Below, one piece after another: positions 10,370 to 21,275 of a DNA stretch of 64,000 bases. The notes beneath the pieces were generated by a model. That model did not search any database and had not been told where the DNA came from. It saw only the letters and a program-made list of their open reading frames with translations. Where the stretch lies: the NCBI GenBank assembly GCA_911728435.2, contig OU452200.1, positions 38,641,715 to 38,705,714 on the forward strand, given 5' to 3'. The translations under genes and the position numbers were made by a program. This DNA comes from Apoderus coryli (Eukaryota; Arthropoda; Insecta; Coleoptera; Attelabidae). Every line of letters starts with the position of its first letter. Position 1 is the first letter of the stretch.

Positions 10370-10429
10370 CAGGGTGTACCATTTGAAAAAATCAAGATTT
10401 TTATGGGTGTGCAAAATGTCACCACCCTG
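10370..10429. repeat. 60-bp mariner-type MITE with TA target duplication
   Basis: CAGGGTGTACC at the left end and CACCACCCTG at the right end are inverted repeats, bounded by TA at 10368-10369 and 10430-10431. The interior is AT-rich and non-coding. Confidence 0.7.
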
Positions 10430-10616
10430 TATAATGGGTAGCTTTTCGAACCAATGTGTAATGGATTATTTTACTACAGGATGTTGTATATCTTATGAAA
10501 TACCTACTATTTGCAAAACGCATTGGCGTAACAATAAAAAATGACTTATAATGTGGCATGTTTTTTGACTTTTAAAATTAATATCTAGTTAAGTATACAT
10601 TTTAGAGCAAACAAAT

Positions 10617-12543
10617 CTTAAGAGAATTTCAAATAGAAGATTTCCACGATGGTTCAGCCCATATTTGAAAAGTTGTGTATTCCATAAAAAGCATGCACAC
10701 AAATTGTATAAAAGTTCTGGATCACAGCACCATTACCACGAATTTGTTAGGTTACGTACATTATGTAAAACCCTATCGCGAGAATGCTATACAAACTTTA
10801 CTCTTTCTGTTGAAGACCAGATTCACGGTGATATAAGATCTTTTTGGTCTTTTGTGAACTCCACGCGTAGAAGTATCGATTTACCTTCTGAGTTGTTTCT
10901 TGACGCAGATAGAGCTACTTCCGGACAGTCCGCTGCTGATCTCTTTGCTAGGCATTTCTCTTCGGTTTATACAGCTAATGACGTCAATGTTACTGAGCGT
11001 CTTAGTGTTAAAGATATTAACTATAACTGTCTAAAGATTTCAATATCGGAGATATACCAACAACTTTCTACTCTGGACGCGAATAAGGGCCCTGGGCCAG
11101 ATGGGTTACCTCCGAAATTATTAAAGCATTGCAGTTTTGTTCTGGCAAAACCTTTGCATACTATTTTTAACATGTCGTTAAACACTGGTTGTTTTCCTGA
11201 GATCTGGAAGTCCAGCTTCATTACCCCTATACACAAGTCTGGAGACAGGCATAATATTAAGAATTATAGACCTATCAGTATAATCAGCATTATTCCCAAG
11301 GTATTCGAGAAACTTATAATAAATTATCTTCAACCTCTCCTAGGCAGTGCTATCATTGATCAGCAGTACGGATTTTTGCCACGAAAGTTAGCTGAGCTAA
11401 ATCTGTTAAATACACCAACTTTATTATTGATGCTCTAGAGAGTGGAGTGGACTGTTTTTTAATATTTTCGTTAATGACATCGCCAGATGTTTTACTTCCA
11501 GCGATTTTATCTTGTTCGCTGATGACCTCAAACTATTTACGATAGTCAACAAAACTGAAGATTGCGAGAGATTGCAGTCTGACCTCGGGGCTCTTCACGA
11601 GTGGTGTGTTGGGAATGATATGCATCTGAATGTTGATAAGTGTTGTTTTATGTCCTTTTCGAGATCAAGACGGACCACTCTTTTCGATTACTCACTTAAA
11701 TTGGTTACTACAGTTAAGGATCTTGGAGTCATGCTTGATAGTGGTTTGACCTTTATTCCACATATAACTTCAATGGTCTCAAGGTCTCTGAAGGTTCTTG
11801 GCTTCATTAAACGTTGCTCACGGGCGTTCACACATGCCGATTCTCTGAGGCTTCTTTACACAAGTTTGGTCAGACCGTGCCTTGAGTATGCGTCGGCTGT
11901 ATGGTCTCCACATTATACTGTGCATCTAGTAAAAATTGAGCAGGTACAGCACAAATTTCTTAGATACCTAGCCTACAAACTGCACATAGACTTTATTTTT
12001 GAGAATCGTTTTGAATTATATGCCGACTTAGAGTCCTACCTTGGCATTGACACGCTGGGTGATCGACGACAGAGACATGATTTGGTTTTATTGTATGACT
12101 TTATAAATGCAAGGTTGAATTGTCCTGATCTTTTGGGCAAGATTGAAATTCATGTTCCATATCGTGCAACGCGTACGAAGGGTATGTTTCACCAGACACA
12201 TTCCAGAACAAATTATGGTTGCAATTAATTGTTGGCGCGCTCAATGCGTCTCGCCAATGACAGTGAAGAGACCCTGGATTTTTTTGTCCCGAGAAATACC
12301 ATTTTGGGTTCAGTAGGGCACCTCTTTGATGATTGATACGTTGTGTTGTACCATATTGCTTTATAAGTATGGATCGTGTAGATTATTATTATCCATTTTA
12401 TTTGTGATTGATTTTTATTTGACATTTTTAGATTGTCTAATTCTTTTGAAGTGTTTTATTGTAGAACTATTTATATTTATTGTAATTTTGTATAAAATGG
12501 GCGTTTGCCCGTAAATAAATAAATAAAAAATAAATAAATAAAT
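10617..12543 (+). mobile_element. jockey/CR1-like LINE, 5'-truncated
   Basis: The reverse-transcriptase coding remnant (10630-12225) is followed by an untranslated region of about 310 bp and a 3' tail of TAAATAAATAAATAAAA-type repeats ending near 12543. The 5' end is truncated inside the ORF, so endonuclease and ORF1 are missing. Confidence 0.85.
10630..12225 (+). pseudogene. LINE reverse transcriptase, frameshifted with internal deletion
   Basis: The first part has the pre-RT region RRFPRWFSPYLKSCVF, then LDANKGPGPDGLPPKLLK, FPEIWKSSFITPIHKSGD and NYRPISIISIIPKVFEK. After QQYGFLPRK the frame shifts (KSVKYTNFIIDALESGVDC in the neighbouring frame). The stretch that should hold motif A (KAFD) and PQGS is deleted. 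Homology resumes with FVNDIARCF and FADDLKLFTIVNKTEDC, the catalytic motif C, then KDLGVMLDSGLTF and LVRPCLEYASAVWSPHY up to a stop at 12226. The second part could start at the FADD block only by deletion, so the ATG-less frame is not a separate gene. Non-functional. Confidence 0.9.
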
Positions 12544-13377
12544 ATCAAAATCATTTAATAAGATGTCTGAATCAAAAGCAAAAATAAAACTCAGCAAAAC
12601 AACTTCTTCTCTATTCCACATAATATTTCTGGTGTTCATTTCTTGTAAATCCATTTTCATTTGACCACCCTTTGCATTAATTAAATGGTACAACGAAAAA
12701 CAATCAGATATTCGATATAATAATTACTTCCCCCAATTCTTTTGTCACTTGCTAACAACACCACCATATACCAACCCTCTACTCCCCTTAAGCTATCTAA
12801 CCCCTCATAGTATAACACAATCTGATCGTGAGTCAAGTTAAAGTATATAAATAGGTAGTAGTAGGCATAGAGATAGAAGGAAAGAGAACAGAGACAATCG
12901 GGACATCTGCTTTTCGGAAACATGCAGTTGGATTGACGTGTTGTTTACCCGCATAGATCGATTAAAAAGGGGGTCGTCGTGACTAAATAAATATGCTTAT
13001 GTACGTATGGGACGTTTATATTTCGTTCTTCACTTCTATTTCCAGATGTGATCGATTAAATGGAAATATGGTGTTTAAGAATTGTTTAGATACTTAGATT
13101 GTGGCGATGAAAATAAATTTATTACCTACCTCGACAGGGATATACAATGTCATCCAATAGTTCAATCGTCAGAGCGAAGGCGCCTGGTGTGCTCATCTAA
13201 ATAAAGGCTGTCCCAAAATTAACGCAAGATTTGAATTAAATCGATTATTTTTTACTAAATATATTCATCCAATCACCTCTGGATTACAGCGATAATACCC
13301 TACATGTGGTGTTTTCAGTTTGGTGTTTTTTTTTTATTAAAAATTAATTAAACGTCAAACTGACAACTGGTTTAAAA
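12544..13377. other. Spacer between LINE tail and Crypton-like copy 2
   Basis: No conserved frame. The final 60 bases before 13378 probably belong to the recombinase element leader but share little with the leader of copy 1. Confidence 0.45.
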
Positions 13378-14501
13378 ATGTCGCGAAGATTTGGTATTGC
13401 ATCTACAGATGCAATTAATGATATTATAGCTAATAATATACCAAAAAATACAATCAAATCAAACAAATATGTATGGAAAATATTTCTCGAGTTTTGTGCG
13501 ACCAGAGAATACGAATTGAATGCTGAAACGAGTTTGGATAATTTGGCTAATATATTGGAAGATTATGCGGTAAATATGAGAAAAGCTGACGGAACTGAAT
13601 ATAAAGAAGCAACTGTAAAAACAATTTGGAATACTACGAGTAGGCTACTCCAGGAAAAATACTTCAATGACTTCAAAATTGTATTCGACCCGTTTACCAG
13701 TGTAATGTTCAAAAATGCAAAACGTAAAAGATTACAGCAGGATCCAAACAAATGAAAATACAGTTCATCAAATTTGAGTTCAAGTGATTTGGCTAGAATC
13801 ATTGGATTATGGGATGAATGTACACCAGAAGGTTTTTTTACCATATTGTAGCTGTTGAGTTAGCTTGGCGAGGTGGTGAACCAGCTGATTGCCTTATAAA
13901 TTATTTCACGATTGAGAAAAATAATGATGGAACGCCAACCAACAGAATTGAATACAATCCAATATTCAGTAAAACATGCCAAGGAGGATCGAAAAGGTGT
14001 AGAAATAGTAAGTGGCTTGTTCCAAATATTGCAAACGAAAGTGCATGCCCTGTTCAGTTATTCCATAAATTACTGTCCAAAGGGGGGAAAAATATCACTT
14101 CCAGTCGCCTATTCTTGAGACCAAATCGTTTCTGGAAATCCGAAAGTGACACATGGTTTTACAATATACCGGTAGGCAAGAACACAATTAATAATTGGAC
14201 CAAATCATCCGCGCAAACTATTGGTTTGGCCATTTGGCAAATAAAGCAATTCCTGAACAGCAATTAATAAAAATAACAGGACATAGCAGCTCTAATTCAA
14301 TTAAACCGTACTTGAATATTAACCAAGAACGCCATGGTGAAATAATCAACACCATGCGAGGAATTTCTTCAACAGTGGAAATTAACAATCCGTCAACTTC
14401 AGCAAACTCTTCTTCCAATTTGCTCCCTGCATCAGCAAAGTACTGCAGCTCAACTCTGCTTGTTAATAATAAGCAGTTATTTAAAACGAAAAAACCGTAA
14501 T
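13378..14501 (+). pseudogene. Crypton-like tyrosine recombinase, copy 2, nearly full coding span
   Basis: ATG at 13378 opens 125 codons (SRRFGIASTDAINDIIANN..., KYVWKIFLEFC, NLANILEDYAVNMRKADG), ended by TGA at 13753 where copy 1 reads an Arg codon. Homology continues by frameshift with VELAWRGGEPADCLINYFTI, KWLVPNIANES, SRLFLRPNRFWKSESD and, after another shift, IPEQQLIKITGHSSSNSIKP followed by YLNINQERHGEI. TGHSS...YL is the typical C-terminal block of tyrosine recombinases, with the Tyr as candidate nucleophile. The expected HxxR block survives only as NHPRK in the intermediate frame. Family knowledge: Crypton recombinases cut and rejoin DNA through a 3'-phosphotyrosine. At least three lesions make this copy dead. 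Confidence 0.7.
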
Positions 14502-15184
14502 GGAATAACTCCCTGTAAATGCCAAACTCCACCACAACACACGTGTAAATACAACATGGAATTTGAATTTGGCAGCGCGTATTGTTTGAAAAATCTGTGT
14601 TTAAACTGTAGCCCCAATTGAATTCGACATACATAGCAGAAGGTATTATGGCAACATACACGTATTAGCATAATAACTAATTTTCATAGGGTTTCCCATA
14701 CATCGGCGAGACCCTGCTGAGTGGGAACAACAGTTGGGAAAACCAATAAACAGTAGCGGAGATCGCTTTTGCTTATTTTATTTTTTGGTAGTATTTATAA
14801 GCGTCTAAGAGCTTATTTGTGTACATCTCTCTTAAATAATCGAAAACACAAGGAATACTCCGCCATTATTAAATCGTTGAGGCTGTCATCCACACTAGAG
14901 TGAATATGTTTCAATGAAGGGTCTGGTCCTTGGCTGCTGCAAAATCATCTACATACATTGTTGTTTTACGACAATTATTCCAACTCTGTACTTCAATTTC
15001 AACAATCATTAAACGACTGTAATTCCCCGCACTTTTCTACATTTACACTTGTTTATGCTCATTGGACAAGCTAACCCAGAGCCTCTAGGTGTAAAAAGTT
15101 CCTATAACGATGCGATTCGCCATTTCAAAATGCTCAATCTTCTTAACCCTTTAACGCAGAAATTAATTTAGTTTTGATTTACAG
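14502..15184. other. Spacer, no feature supported
   Basis: A minus frame overlapping 14218-14661 is the shadow of the recombinase plus flank. Nothing else is recognised. Confidence 0.5.
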
Positions 15185-16398
15185 TTTACCCAATGCCGTC
15201 TTCAAAAGTTGCAACGGCTTGCATGTTTAGGAATAACAGGGGCAATGCGAACTTGCCCCACAGCAGCGATGGAAACGTTGCTGCATCTGATACCTTTGCC
15301 TGTCCTAGTCAAAAAAGAGGCAGCAATTAGCGCTCTGAAAATGGCACAGGTAATGGAATACAAATTTGGCAATCTAGCGGGACACATGAGAATCCTGAAT
15401 CTAATACCTTTGGATTCAGGAAGAAAACCGTCGGACGCTTTGCCATGCAAACATGATTTTGAAATCCCATTTGAAGTGGTCATTGGAGACCGTCAAAAAT
15501 GGCTAAATGGGGAACCACGATTCCCAGAAAACACGTCCGTCTGGTATACGGACAGTGCAAAAGGAATAGAAGGGAACACAGGTGCTCTGAATCTCTCTGG
15601 AAAAGTCCCGCTATATTCCAAGCAGAGATCAACGCTATTAATCGTTGTGCTCAAGAAGGCCTGCAGAGAGGCATCCCGGAACGGCAGATCAATATTATGT
15701 CAGACAGTCAAGCTGCGTTAAAAGCACTGAGGTCTTACACCTTCACGTCAAAGCTAGCATGGGAATGCAAACAGATCCTAAAGCAACTGGCAGCTCAGGG
15801 GAAAAAGATTACTCTGACATGGGTGCCCGGACATTAAGACATAGAGGGGAACGAAGCAGCGGACCAACTTGTAAAAGAGGGCGCAAACGCTCCGTTCTGC
15901 GGCCCGGAACCCATCTTTGGCCTTCCAAAAAGCCATATGAAGGAAGAACTTCGGAGACGGGAAAATGAACAACTTAAGTCCTACTGGAGAAACACTCCAG
16001 ACCTAAGACAATCAAAAAGGTTTATCAAACGCAAGGAAGCTTATCCAACTGGAGAGAATCTAAGGCGAATTACAGGCCTTTTTACGGGACACCACCCAGT
16101 GAAGTACCATCTCAAAAAGATGGGCCTAACCGAGGCGACACTTGTCGGTTTTTCGAAAACGCAACAGAGACAACAGCACACGTGCTCTGTGAATGCATGG
16201 CACTTTTCTGCAAAAGGCTAAAACACCTTGGAGGGGTGCCCTAACACCCGACGAGGCAAGGAATTTAGCCCCCAGAGAAATCATCAACTTTTTGAAAAGT
16301 GTGGGACAGCTGGGCAATTCATAGATTAGTCATTCACAAAAGATCTTCTGCAGGTCGAAGTGAGGGGAGGCCAAACCGCCTAAACGAATCCTATAAAA
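15185..16398 (+). pseudogene. RNase H-bearing LINE, ORF2 C-terminal fragment, copy 1
   Basis: Broken frames encode the end of an I-superfamily-type ORF2. LQKLQRLACLGITGAMRTCP is the post-RT helix region. VWYTDSAKG, SKQRS/FQAEINAINRC, IMSDSQAALKAL and LTWVPGH form the RNase H domain, with the catalytic Asp, Glu and Asp visible. NEAADQLVKEGA carries the last Asp but lies in another frame after a stop at 15836. The tail has ETTAHVLCECMA, a zinc-knuckle-like Cys/His block, and ends GQLGNS at about 16321, followed by a 3' UTR of about 75 bp. A deletion near 15580 removed the GAYGPNGR stretch kept in copy 2. The 5' truncation at about 15185 removes the RT. RNase H in such elements degrades the RNA strand during second-strand synthesis. 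Confidence 0.85.
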
Positions 16399-16444
16399 CA
16401 ATCTACAATCTATAGTTTTAAGAGCAATTGAATTGAAAAAAAAA

Positions 16445-16519
16445 TGGCGACAAGAGCGGAAATCGAACCCACATCTCCTGATTGCTGGTCAGGTGTTCTA
16501 TCAATTGAACTATCATGGC
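16445..16519 (-). tRNA. tRNA-Ala(AGC)-like pseudogene or SINE head
   Basis: On the minus strand a cloverleaf is recognisable: acceptor GCCATGA pairing at 5 of 7 positions with TCTTGTC, D arm GTTC..GAAC, anticodon stem CCTGA/TCAGG around loop CCAGCAA (anticodon AGC), T arm with GGGTTCGATTT, and a genomic GCCA end followed directly by a T8 run that could stop RNA polymerase III. Position 33 is C instead of the universal T, and two acceptor mismatches are present, so a functional tRNA is unlikely. The encoded CCA and oligo-T argue for a retroposed tRNA or the head of a SINE. Confidence 0.55.
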
Positions 16520-16855
16520 GCATCTCGGAAATCTCCTCGCAAGTAATCCTTCTTTCCAAAGCCAATTAAAATGTGAGAACAGATATTTTCTGTCGGATAC
16601 AAGCAAATGAAATAAAATGTTACTATCTTGACAAGCGATTACATTAATTTTATAAAATGTTATAATATATTATTCAGGCAGTCAACAAGACCAACAAACA
16701 TATTACCCTCCCTTCTAAATAGCAGAATATCTAAGTAGAAGATTCCCAGTTCATAAATTAATTAAGTGCCACTTTCTAACAACATAAATGTTTGTTCTAG
16801 TTCTGGCAGTAACCGCCCCTGAATACCAAATCTACCAAATGCCGAGCTGCTAGAA
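16520..16855. other. Spacer, no feature supported
   Basis: AT-rich sequence between the tRNA-like relic and the GC-rich island. Confidence 0.45.
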
Positions 16856-17300
16856 ATTTTTCCGGCGGCCAAACACATTGCATCCGTCTCCACAACCACT
16901 TCCGCCTCCTCTATACTCCTCTTCGTTCAGTGTTCTGTGCCACCACCTTCCCCTCTTCACTCTACATTCAGTTGCCACCTAACCTCCCCATAACTACCCT
17001 GGGGGGCGGCGTGTATCGATTACCGTCGAGCACGACAAGGTGCTTGTCACGTCTGATACACACACAAGTGAAATGGCTGTTTATGGTGGCTGCTTCACGG
17101 GCGCGGTCCGGATATGTCAACTCTTTGGGGGTGGCTCGGGCGGGTTTTCGGTGGTAGTAGCAGCATAAAATCGTGTGTTCCCCCACAACTTTCCTCACTC
17201 CACCCGCTCTTGCCGCCACCGCTCACATACCTCTCTATCTCTCCATCAACCAAAACAGCGGAAGTTAAATAGCGCGCTATAACGTTGGTCTCACTGCAGT
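16856..17300. other. GC-rich, CpG-containing island in AT-rich intron
   Basis: Base composition changes sharply here, with CCGGCGGCC, GGGGGGCGGCG and GGGCGCGGTCCGG words. Frames exist on both strands (16930-17157 plus, 16968-17219 minus), but neither shows a known domain, and splice-like borders are not convincing. No TE similarity is recognised. Candidate explanations are a conserved regulatory block, an alternative first exon, or an unrecognised element. Confidence 0.5.
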
Positions 17301-17439
17301 GGCGTCCAAGAATTATTACTTAATTGTTTATTAAATTTTTAAAATTGATTAATATTAAGAATTATTTTGTTCAAGTTTAGTAGTTGGTGAAAATATCATT
17401 GCGATTTTCATCGCGGTAAAATTTGCTTAACACTTTCCC

Positions 17440-18757
17440 TAAATATGATGGGCCATTTACTAAGACTAACACTTGCGTAATACTTAGGGCCAAATACTGA
17501 GCTAAAATTTGGCTAAAGAAGATACATTTTGCGGCCTAATTCTCGCCAACAGTTAACTAAGCTAGCTAGTACAGAGTTACGGCAAAATCATTTGGCTAAT
17601 TACTAGCTAACGGCAAAATAATAGACAACGCTTGCGGCTAAATACTAACTACTTCTTGGTTAAATATTAGCAAAATACTAAATGACACTTGGCAAATACT
17701 AGCTCCAATACCTAGGTCCAAATAGCTAAGCTAAAAACCAGCTAATACTAACATGTACATGTCAAAAACAAAACTACATCTTCCACTTTAATACAAGCTA
17801 TTAACTTATATTAATACTAGTTAGCAATTGCGGACAACTTCTAGCTACAACATGGCTAAATATTAGCTAGATACTAGTTAACACTGCATAGGATAACTTA
17901 ATCAGTACTAACTACTACTTGCGGCCTAATTTTCGCAACACTTAGCTAAATATTAGTTCAGACTTACGGCCAAATCTAGATATCATTTGGCTAAACACTA
18001 ACAGCTAAATACTAACTATTTCTTGGATAAATATTAGCCAACATTTATGGCAAAATACTAGATGAACCTTGGCTAATATTAGTCCCAATACTTGGGTCCA
18101 AATAGATAAGCTAAATCCTATACATCATGTCAAAGATAAAACTAGCTACACCTTCCGGTTTAATACTAGTTAACACTTGCTGACGAATACTAGCTAAACA
18201 AGAATTATCTCTTGCGAACAACTTCTAGCAACAACATGGCTAGATATTAGCTAATAGTTGTATCTAGATACTAGTTAACACTGCATAGAATAACTTAGTC
18301 AATACTAACTACTACTTGCGGCCTAATTTTCGCAACACTTAGCTAAATATTAGTTCAAACTTACGGTCAAATCTAGATATCATTTGGCTAAACACTAACA
18401 GCTAAATACTAACTATTTCTTGGATAAATATTAGCCAACATTTATTGCAGAATACTACATGACCCTTGGCTAATATTAGTCCCAATACTTGGGTCCAAAT
18501 AGCTAAGCTAAATCCTAGCCAATACTAACATCTATACATCATGTCAACGACAAAACTAGCTACACCTTCCGGTTTAATACTGGTTAGCACTTGCTGACGA
18601 ATACTAGCTAAATAAGAATTACCTCTTGCGGACAACTTCTAGCTACAACATGGCTAGATATTAGCTAACATAGTTGTATCTAGATACTAGTTAACACAGC
18701 ATAGAGAATCTTAAGTCAATACTAATACTTGTGGCCTAATTTTCGCTAACACTGAAG
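17440..18757. repeat. Satellite array with about 400-bp higher-order period built from CTAGCTAA-type words
   Basis: Short words such as GGCTAAATA, TACTAGCTAA and CACTTGCGG recur throughout. On top of these, long blocks repeat: ACACTGCATAGGATAACTT at 17881, its variant at 18278 and again at 18694, giving spacings of 397 and 416 bp, with the same order of subunits between them. An earlier, more diverged unit precedes 17881. No coding frame of interest. Confidence 0.85.
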
Positions 18758-19597
18758 GTTGGAGCTAGCCTTAGCAGGAATTAATGCAACAATTACGACG
18801 TTTCGTCCGTGTTTCTTCATTTTAGTATTGCCATTGAAGTAGATTGCCTGAACTGTGCATCTTACAAGATCTACTACTGGTGCAATTGATCAATGTGATA
18901 GTTTCAGTGTAAACTGGAGTAATTTCTTTCATCTTAACTAAATTTATGACATTTATAGGTAACATTGTTACTATCCTTAAAAAAAGTATTGCGTTATACC
19001 ACCATAAATCTTCACACCTGCAAACGGCGCAAGCTAACCGATTAGGGCAATTAATACGGTTATAAAAGCTTTTAGGTTTGGGAGCAAATCGTTTCCCTCC
19101 ACCCATATTCCCATAAAAACTCGAGAGAGCACAAACCACTTTTACCTCTCTCGCTCACCCGATTTTCCTCCGTCTGCTTTTCCCCAAAAACCGCCAATAA
19201 TTCGCACAAAACTATATACATATATATTTTATCCCTACATATACGATATGTAACCAAAATAACAAAGCGGGAAATACATAAAGAAGAATGGTGGGACAAA
19301 GAGGGGTTTATAGAAGCCAGTGGCGGATGAGAACTAAGTTAATTAAGGTGGAATGTACCATACATTTTGTCAATTGGAGAAAATATGTCAGAGAGTTTAT
19401 CCACTAATTTTCAATATATTTATCACATGTGGTTAGGGTGATTCTAAGACCTCAATCATTGATTCGCGGAAGGTGAGAATAGCGAATTGCTACGCTATCC
19501 ATGGTTACGGAGGGTAAGACGAGAAATTCAAGTCCGAACGTTTGCACTTTGATCAGCTGTACCGCTTATTGGAACAAAGTTTTGCAGAACACACATG
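18758..19597. other. Spacer, no gene supported
   Basis: A 105-codon minus frame at 18822-19139 lacks recognisable motifs and is treated as chance. Confidence 0.45.
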
Positions 19598-19862
19598 TCA
19601 ACGTTTTCTCCTATAATGACGGCATGCGCGACGAGATGCGCATGACAACTCGCAAGCGGAGAGTCGGAATACTGTATTATTTATTATACTGTGCTGTAAC
19701 TATACTTAAATAGTGTCAAATCGTACTTATTACATGACAGCACATTATTCTATGCATGACAGTTGTAGCACAGTAAAATAAATAATACAGTATTCTGACT
19801 CTCCGCTTGCGAGGCGTCCTGCGCATCTCGTCGCGCATGCCGGCATTATGGGTTACAACGTC
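19598..19862. repeat. Foldback element, arms of about 105 bp
   Basis: Arms 19598-19705 and 19755-19862 are inverted copies sharing GGCATGCGCGACGAGATGCGC and CGCAAGCGGAGAGTC, then AATACTGTATTATTTATT. The loop is about 50 bp. A diverged single arm is recognisable near 21485-21540. Non-coding. Confidence 0.8.
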
Positions 19863-20214
19863 ACAATAATCGCATAGACGTAGATAGATACCGTTCACTC
19901 CGGTGTTCAAAATATAGTTCATTGTCGGCGTGTACGAGTTAAATAAATATTGTGTTTGTAATCTAATTTTGTGTTTTTGGTACAGTGTTTGTGAGAATTA
20001 AAAGGATTTTATTTTTATTAACGTGTCTTGTGATTAATACAATGAACAATCAGGGAGGACATGTGTGTGCTGCCAAATGTTGTCCCAATAATAATAATAA
20101 TTTAATTTATTTTTTAAACTAAATGCAAGTGATAAACCAAAGTTGTCGCGTGGCGCGATAGCATGATAACGCAATCAGCTAGGGGTTATATTATTGACAA
20201 TATATATATGGCCT
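19863..20214. other. Spacer before LINE remnant
   Basis: No conserved frame recognised. Confidence 0.4.
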
Positions 20215-20779
20215 TTGTTTGACTAAAATTGCTGAGAACAGGATTCAGTTGATGCAGAATTCAGGCACACGGCTTGTATGTGGAATTCGTAGGAGTGAAA
20301 GAGGCTAGCGCTAAGATTAGGAAAATCGGCTGGTTAAGAATGAAACAATGTCGGATTTTCATTCACTAATTTTGATTAATAAAATCATCTGATGGAAAAA
20401 GGCGGAATACTTATATGAAAGATTGAAGTTCCGGGGATCGGTGTATGATGTGAATATTCCTCATAAAACTGTCATTACGCCACCGCTACACTCAACATCA
20501 ATCTTTGAGCGGTCATTTACCTATACGGTTTCAAAATATTACAACGCTCTACCGGAGAATATAAAAAGTTTACAGGGGTTTTCGTTTAAGAGCGCTGTCG
20601 GACACGTAATAGAACAAATTAATTTGTAAACATAAGCTACCTACTTAATTTGGCCAGCGATGTAAAACAATTGTCAGATAGGTTTAAGCTAAAATATAAG
20701 TTAAATTTAGGTTAAATTAGGAAGCACTGCTTCAACTTTTGTAAAAATGTCTTTTTTTTACTAATAAAGTCTTTATTAT
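20215..20779 (+). pseudogene. CR1/jockey-like LINE C-terminal end, interrupted at its tail
   Basis: Eroded frames read ERIQLMQNSGTRLVCGI, EYLYERLKFRGSVYDVN and, in an open 68-codon stretch, ERSFTYTVSKYYNALPENIK followed by SLQGFSFKSAV and a stop at 20629. This is the extreme C-terminus of LINE ORF2 and is comparable with the tail of the LINE at 34995-36135. The 3' end AATAAAGTCTTTATTAT is split by a 482-bp palindrome; the duplicated tail plus (TTA)n continues after 21262. Heavily 5'-truncated and non-functional. Confidence 0.75.
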
Positions 20780-20851
20780 ATATGAATCAAACGACGTCAG
20801 CTCCACCAAATAAATATATTTCTATATCAAAAATCACGGCACATTGCCTAT

Positions 20852-20894
20852 GTCAGACATATTTCGAGAAAATTAAATTCTCATCATCAGTGAC
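20852..20894 (-). ncRNA. Hammerhead ribozyme candidate, left arm
   Basis: On the minus strand: stem I strand GTCA (20894-20891), core CTGATGA (20890-20884), stem II GAGAA/TTCTC with AT-rich loop, core GAAA (20865-20862), a minimal stem III (T-G pair, AT loop), triplet GTC (20858-20856), and stem I return strand TGAC (20855-20852). All core bases fit the consensus. Confidence 0.75.
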
Positions 20895-21138
20895 TCACAG
20901 GTACAAGATAAACAATTTCGGTTTTACCAATGTAACATATTAATTTTGTGAAAAAAGGTTTTGTGAAGATTTTATGTAAATTAAAGTTAAAAAATTGTTT
21001 TATATGAATTCAAAATCAAAATAAAAATTTAAACTATATTTGAGATTAAAATTATTTAACAGCATAATGCATAACCTTTTTTCACAAAATGAATATGTAA
21101 AATTGGTAAAACTGAAATTGTTTATCTTGTACCTGAGA

Positions 21139-21181
21139 GTCATTGATGATGAGAATTTAATTTTCTCGAAACATGTCTGAC
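21139..21181 (+). ncRNA. Hammerhead ribozyme candidate, right arm, one core substitution
   Basis: Inverted copy of the left motif: GTCA 21139-21142, TTGATGA 21143-21149 (first core base C changed to T, likely inactivating), stem II GAGAA/TTCTC, GAAA 21168-21171, stem III C-G pair with AT loop, GTC 21175-21177, TGAC 21178-21181. Confidence 0.7.
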
Positions 21182-21275
21182 ATAGGCAATGTGCCGTGAT
21201 TTTTGATATAGAAATATATTTATTTTGTGTAGCTGACGTCGTTTTATTCATATATATAATCAAAGTCTTTATTAT

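Larger units (their letters stand above)
20766..21275. mobile_element. Palindromic hammerhead-bearing retroelement with 14-bp target duplication
   Basis: The unit 20780-21261 is flanked by AAAGTCTTTATTAT at 20766-20779 and 21262-21275, a perfect 14-bp duplication. It begins ATATGAATCAAACGACGTCAGCT and ends with the inverted copy AGCTGACGTCGTTTTATTCATAT. The arms, about 200-230 bp each, are inverted copies over most of their length, and each holds a full hammerhead arrangement. The interior is AT-rich and non-coding. It sits in the 3' tail of a LINE. Duplication length and hammerhead type point to Penelope-like machinery acting in trans (inference). Confidence 0.85.

Noticed and set aside
16968..17219. 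Minus frame in the GC-rich island (83 codons)
   Set aside because: Base composition alone favours long frames here; no domain, no ATG context or splice evidence.
18822..19139. 105-codon minus-strand frame
   Set aside because: No motif, no splice-like borders, surrounded by repeats.
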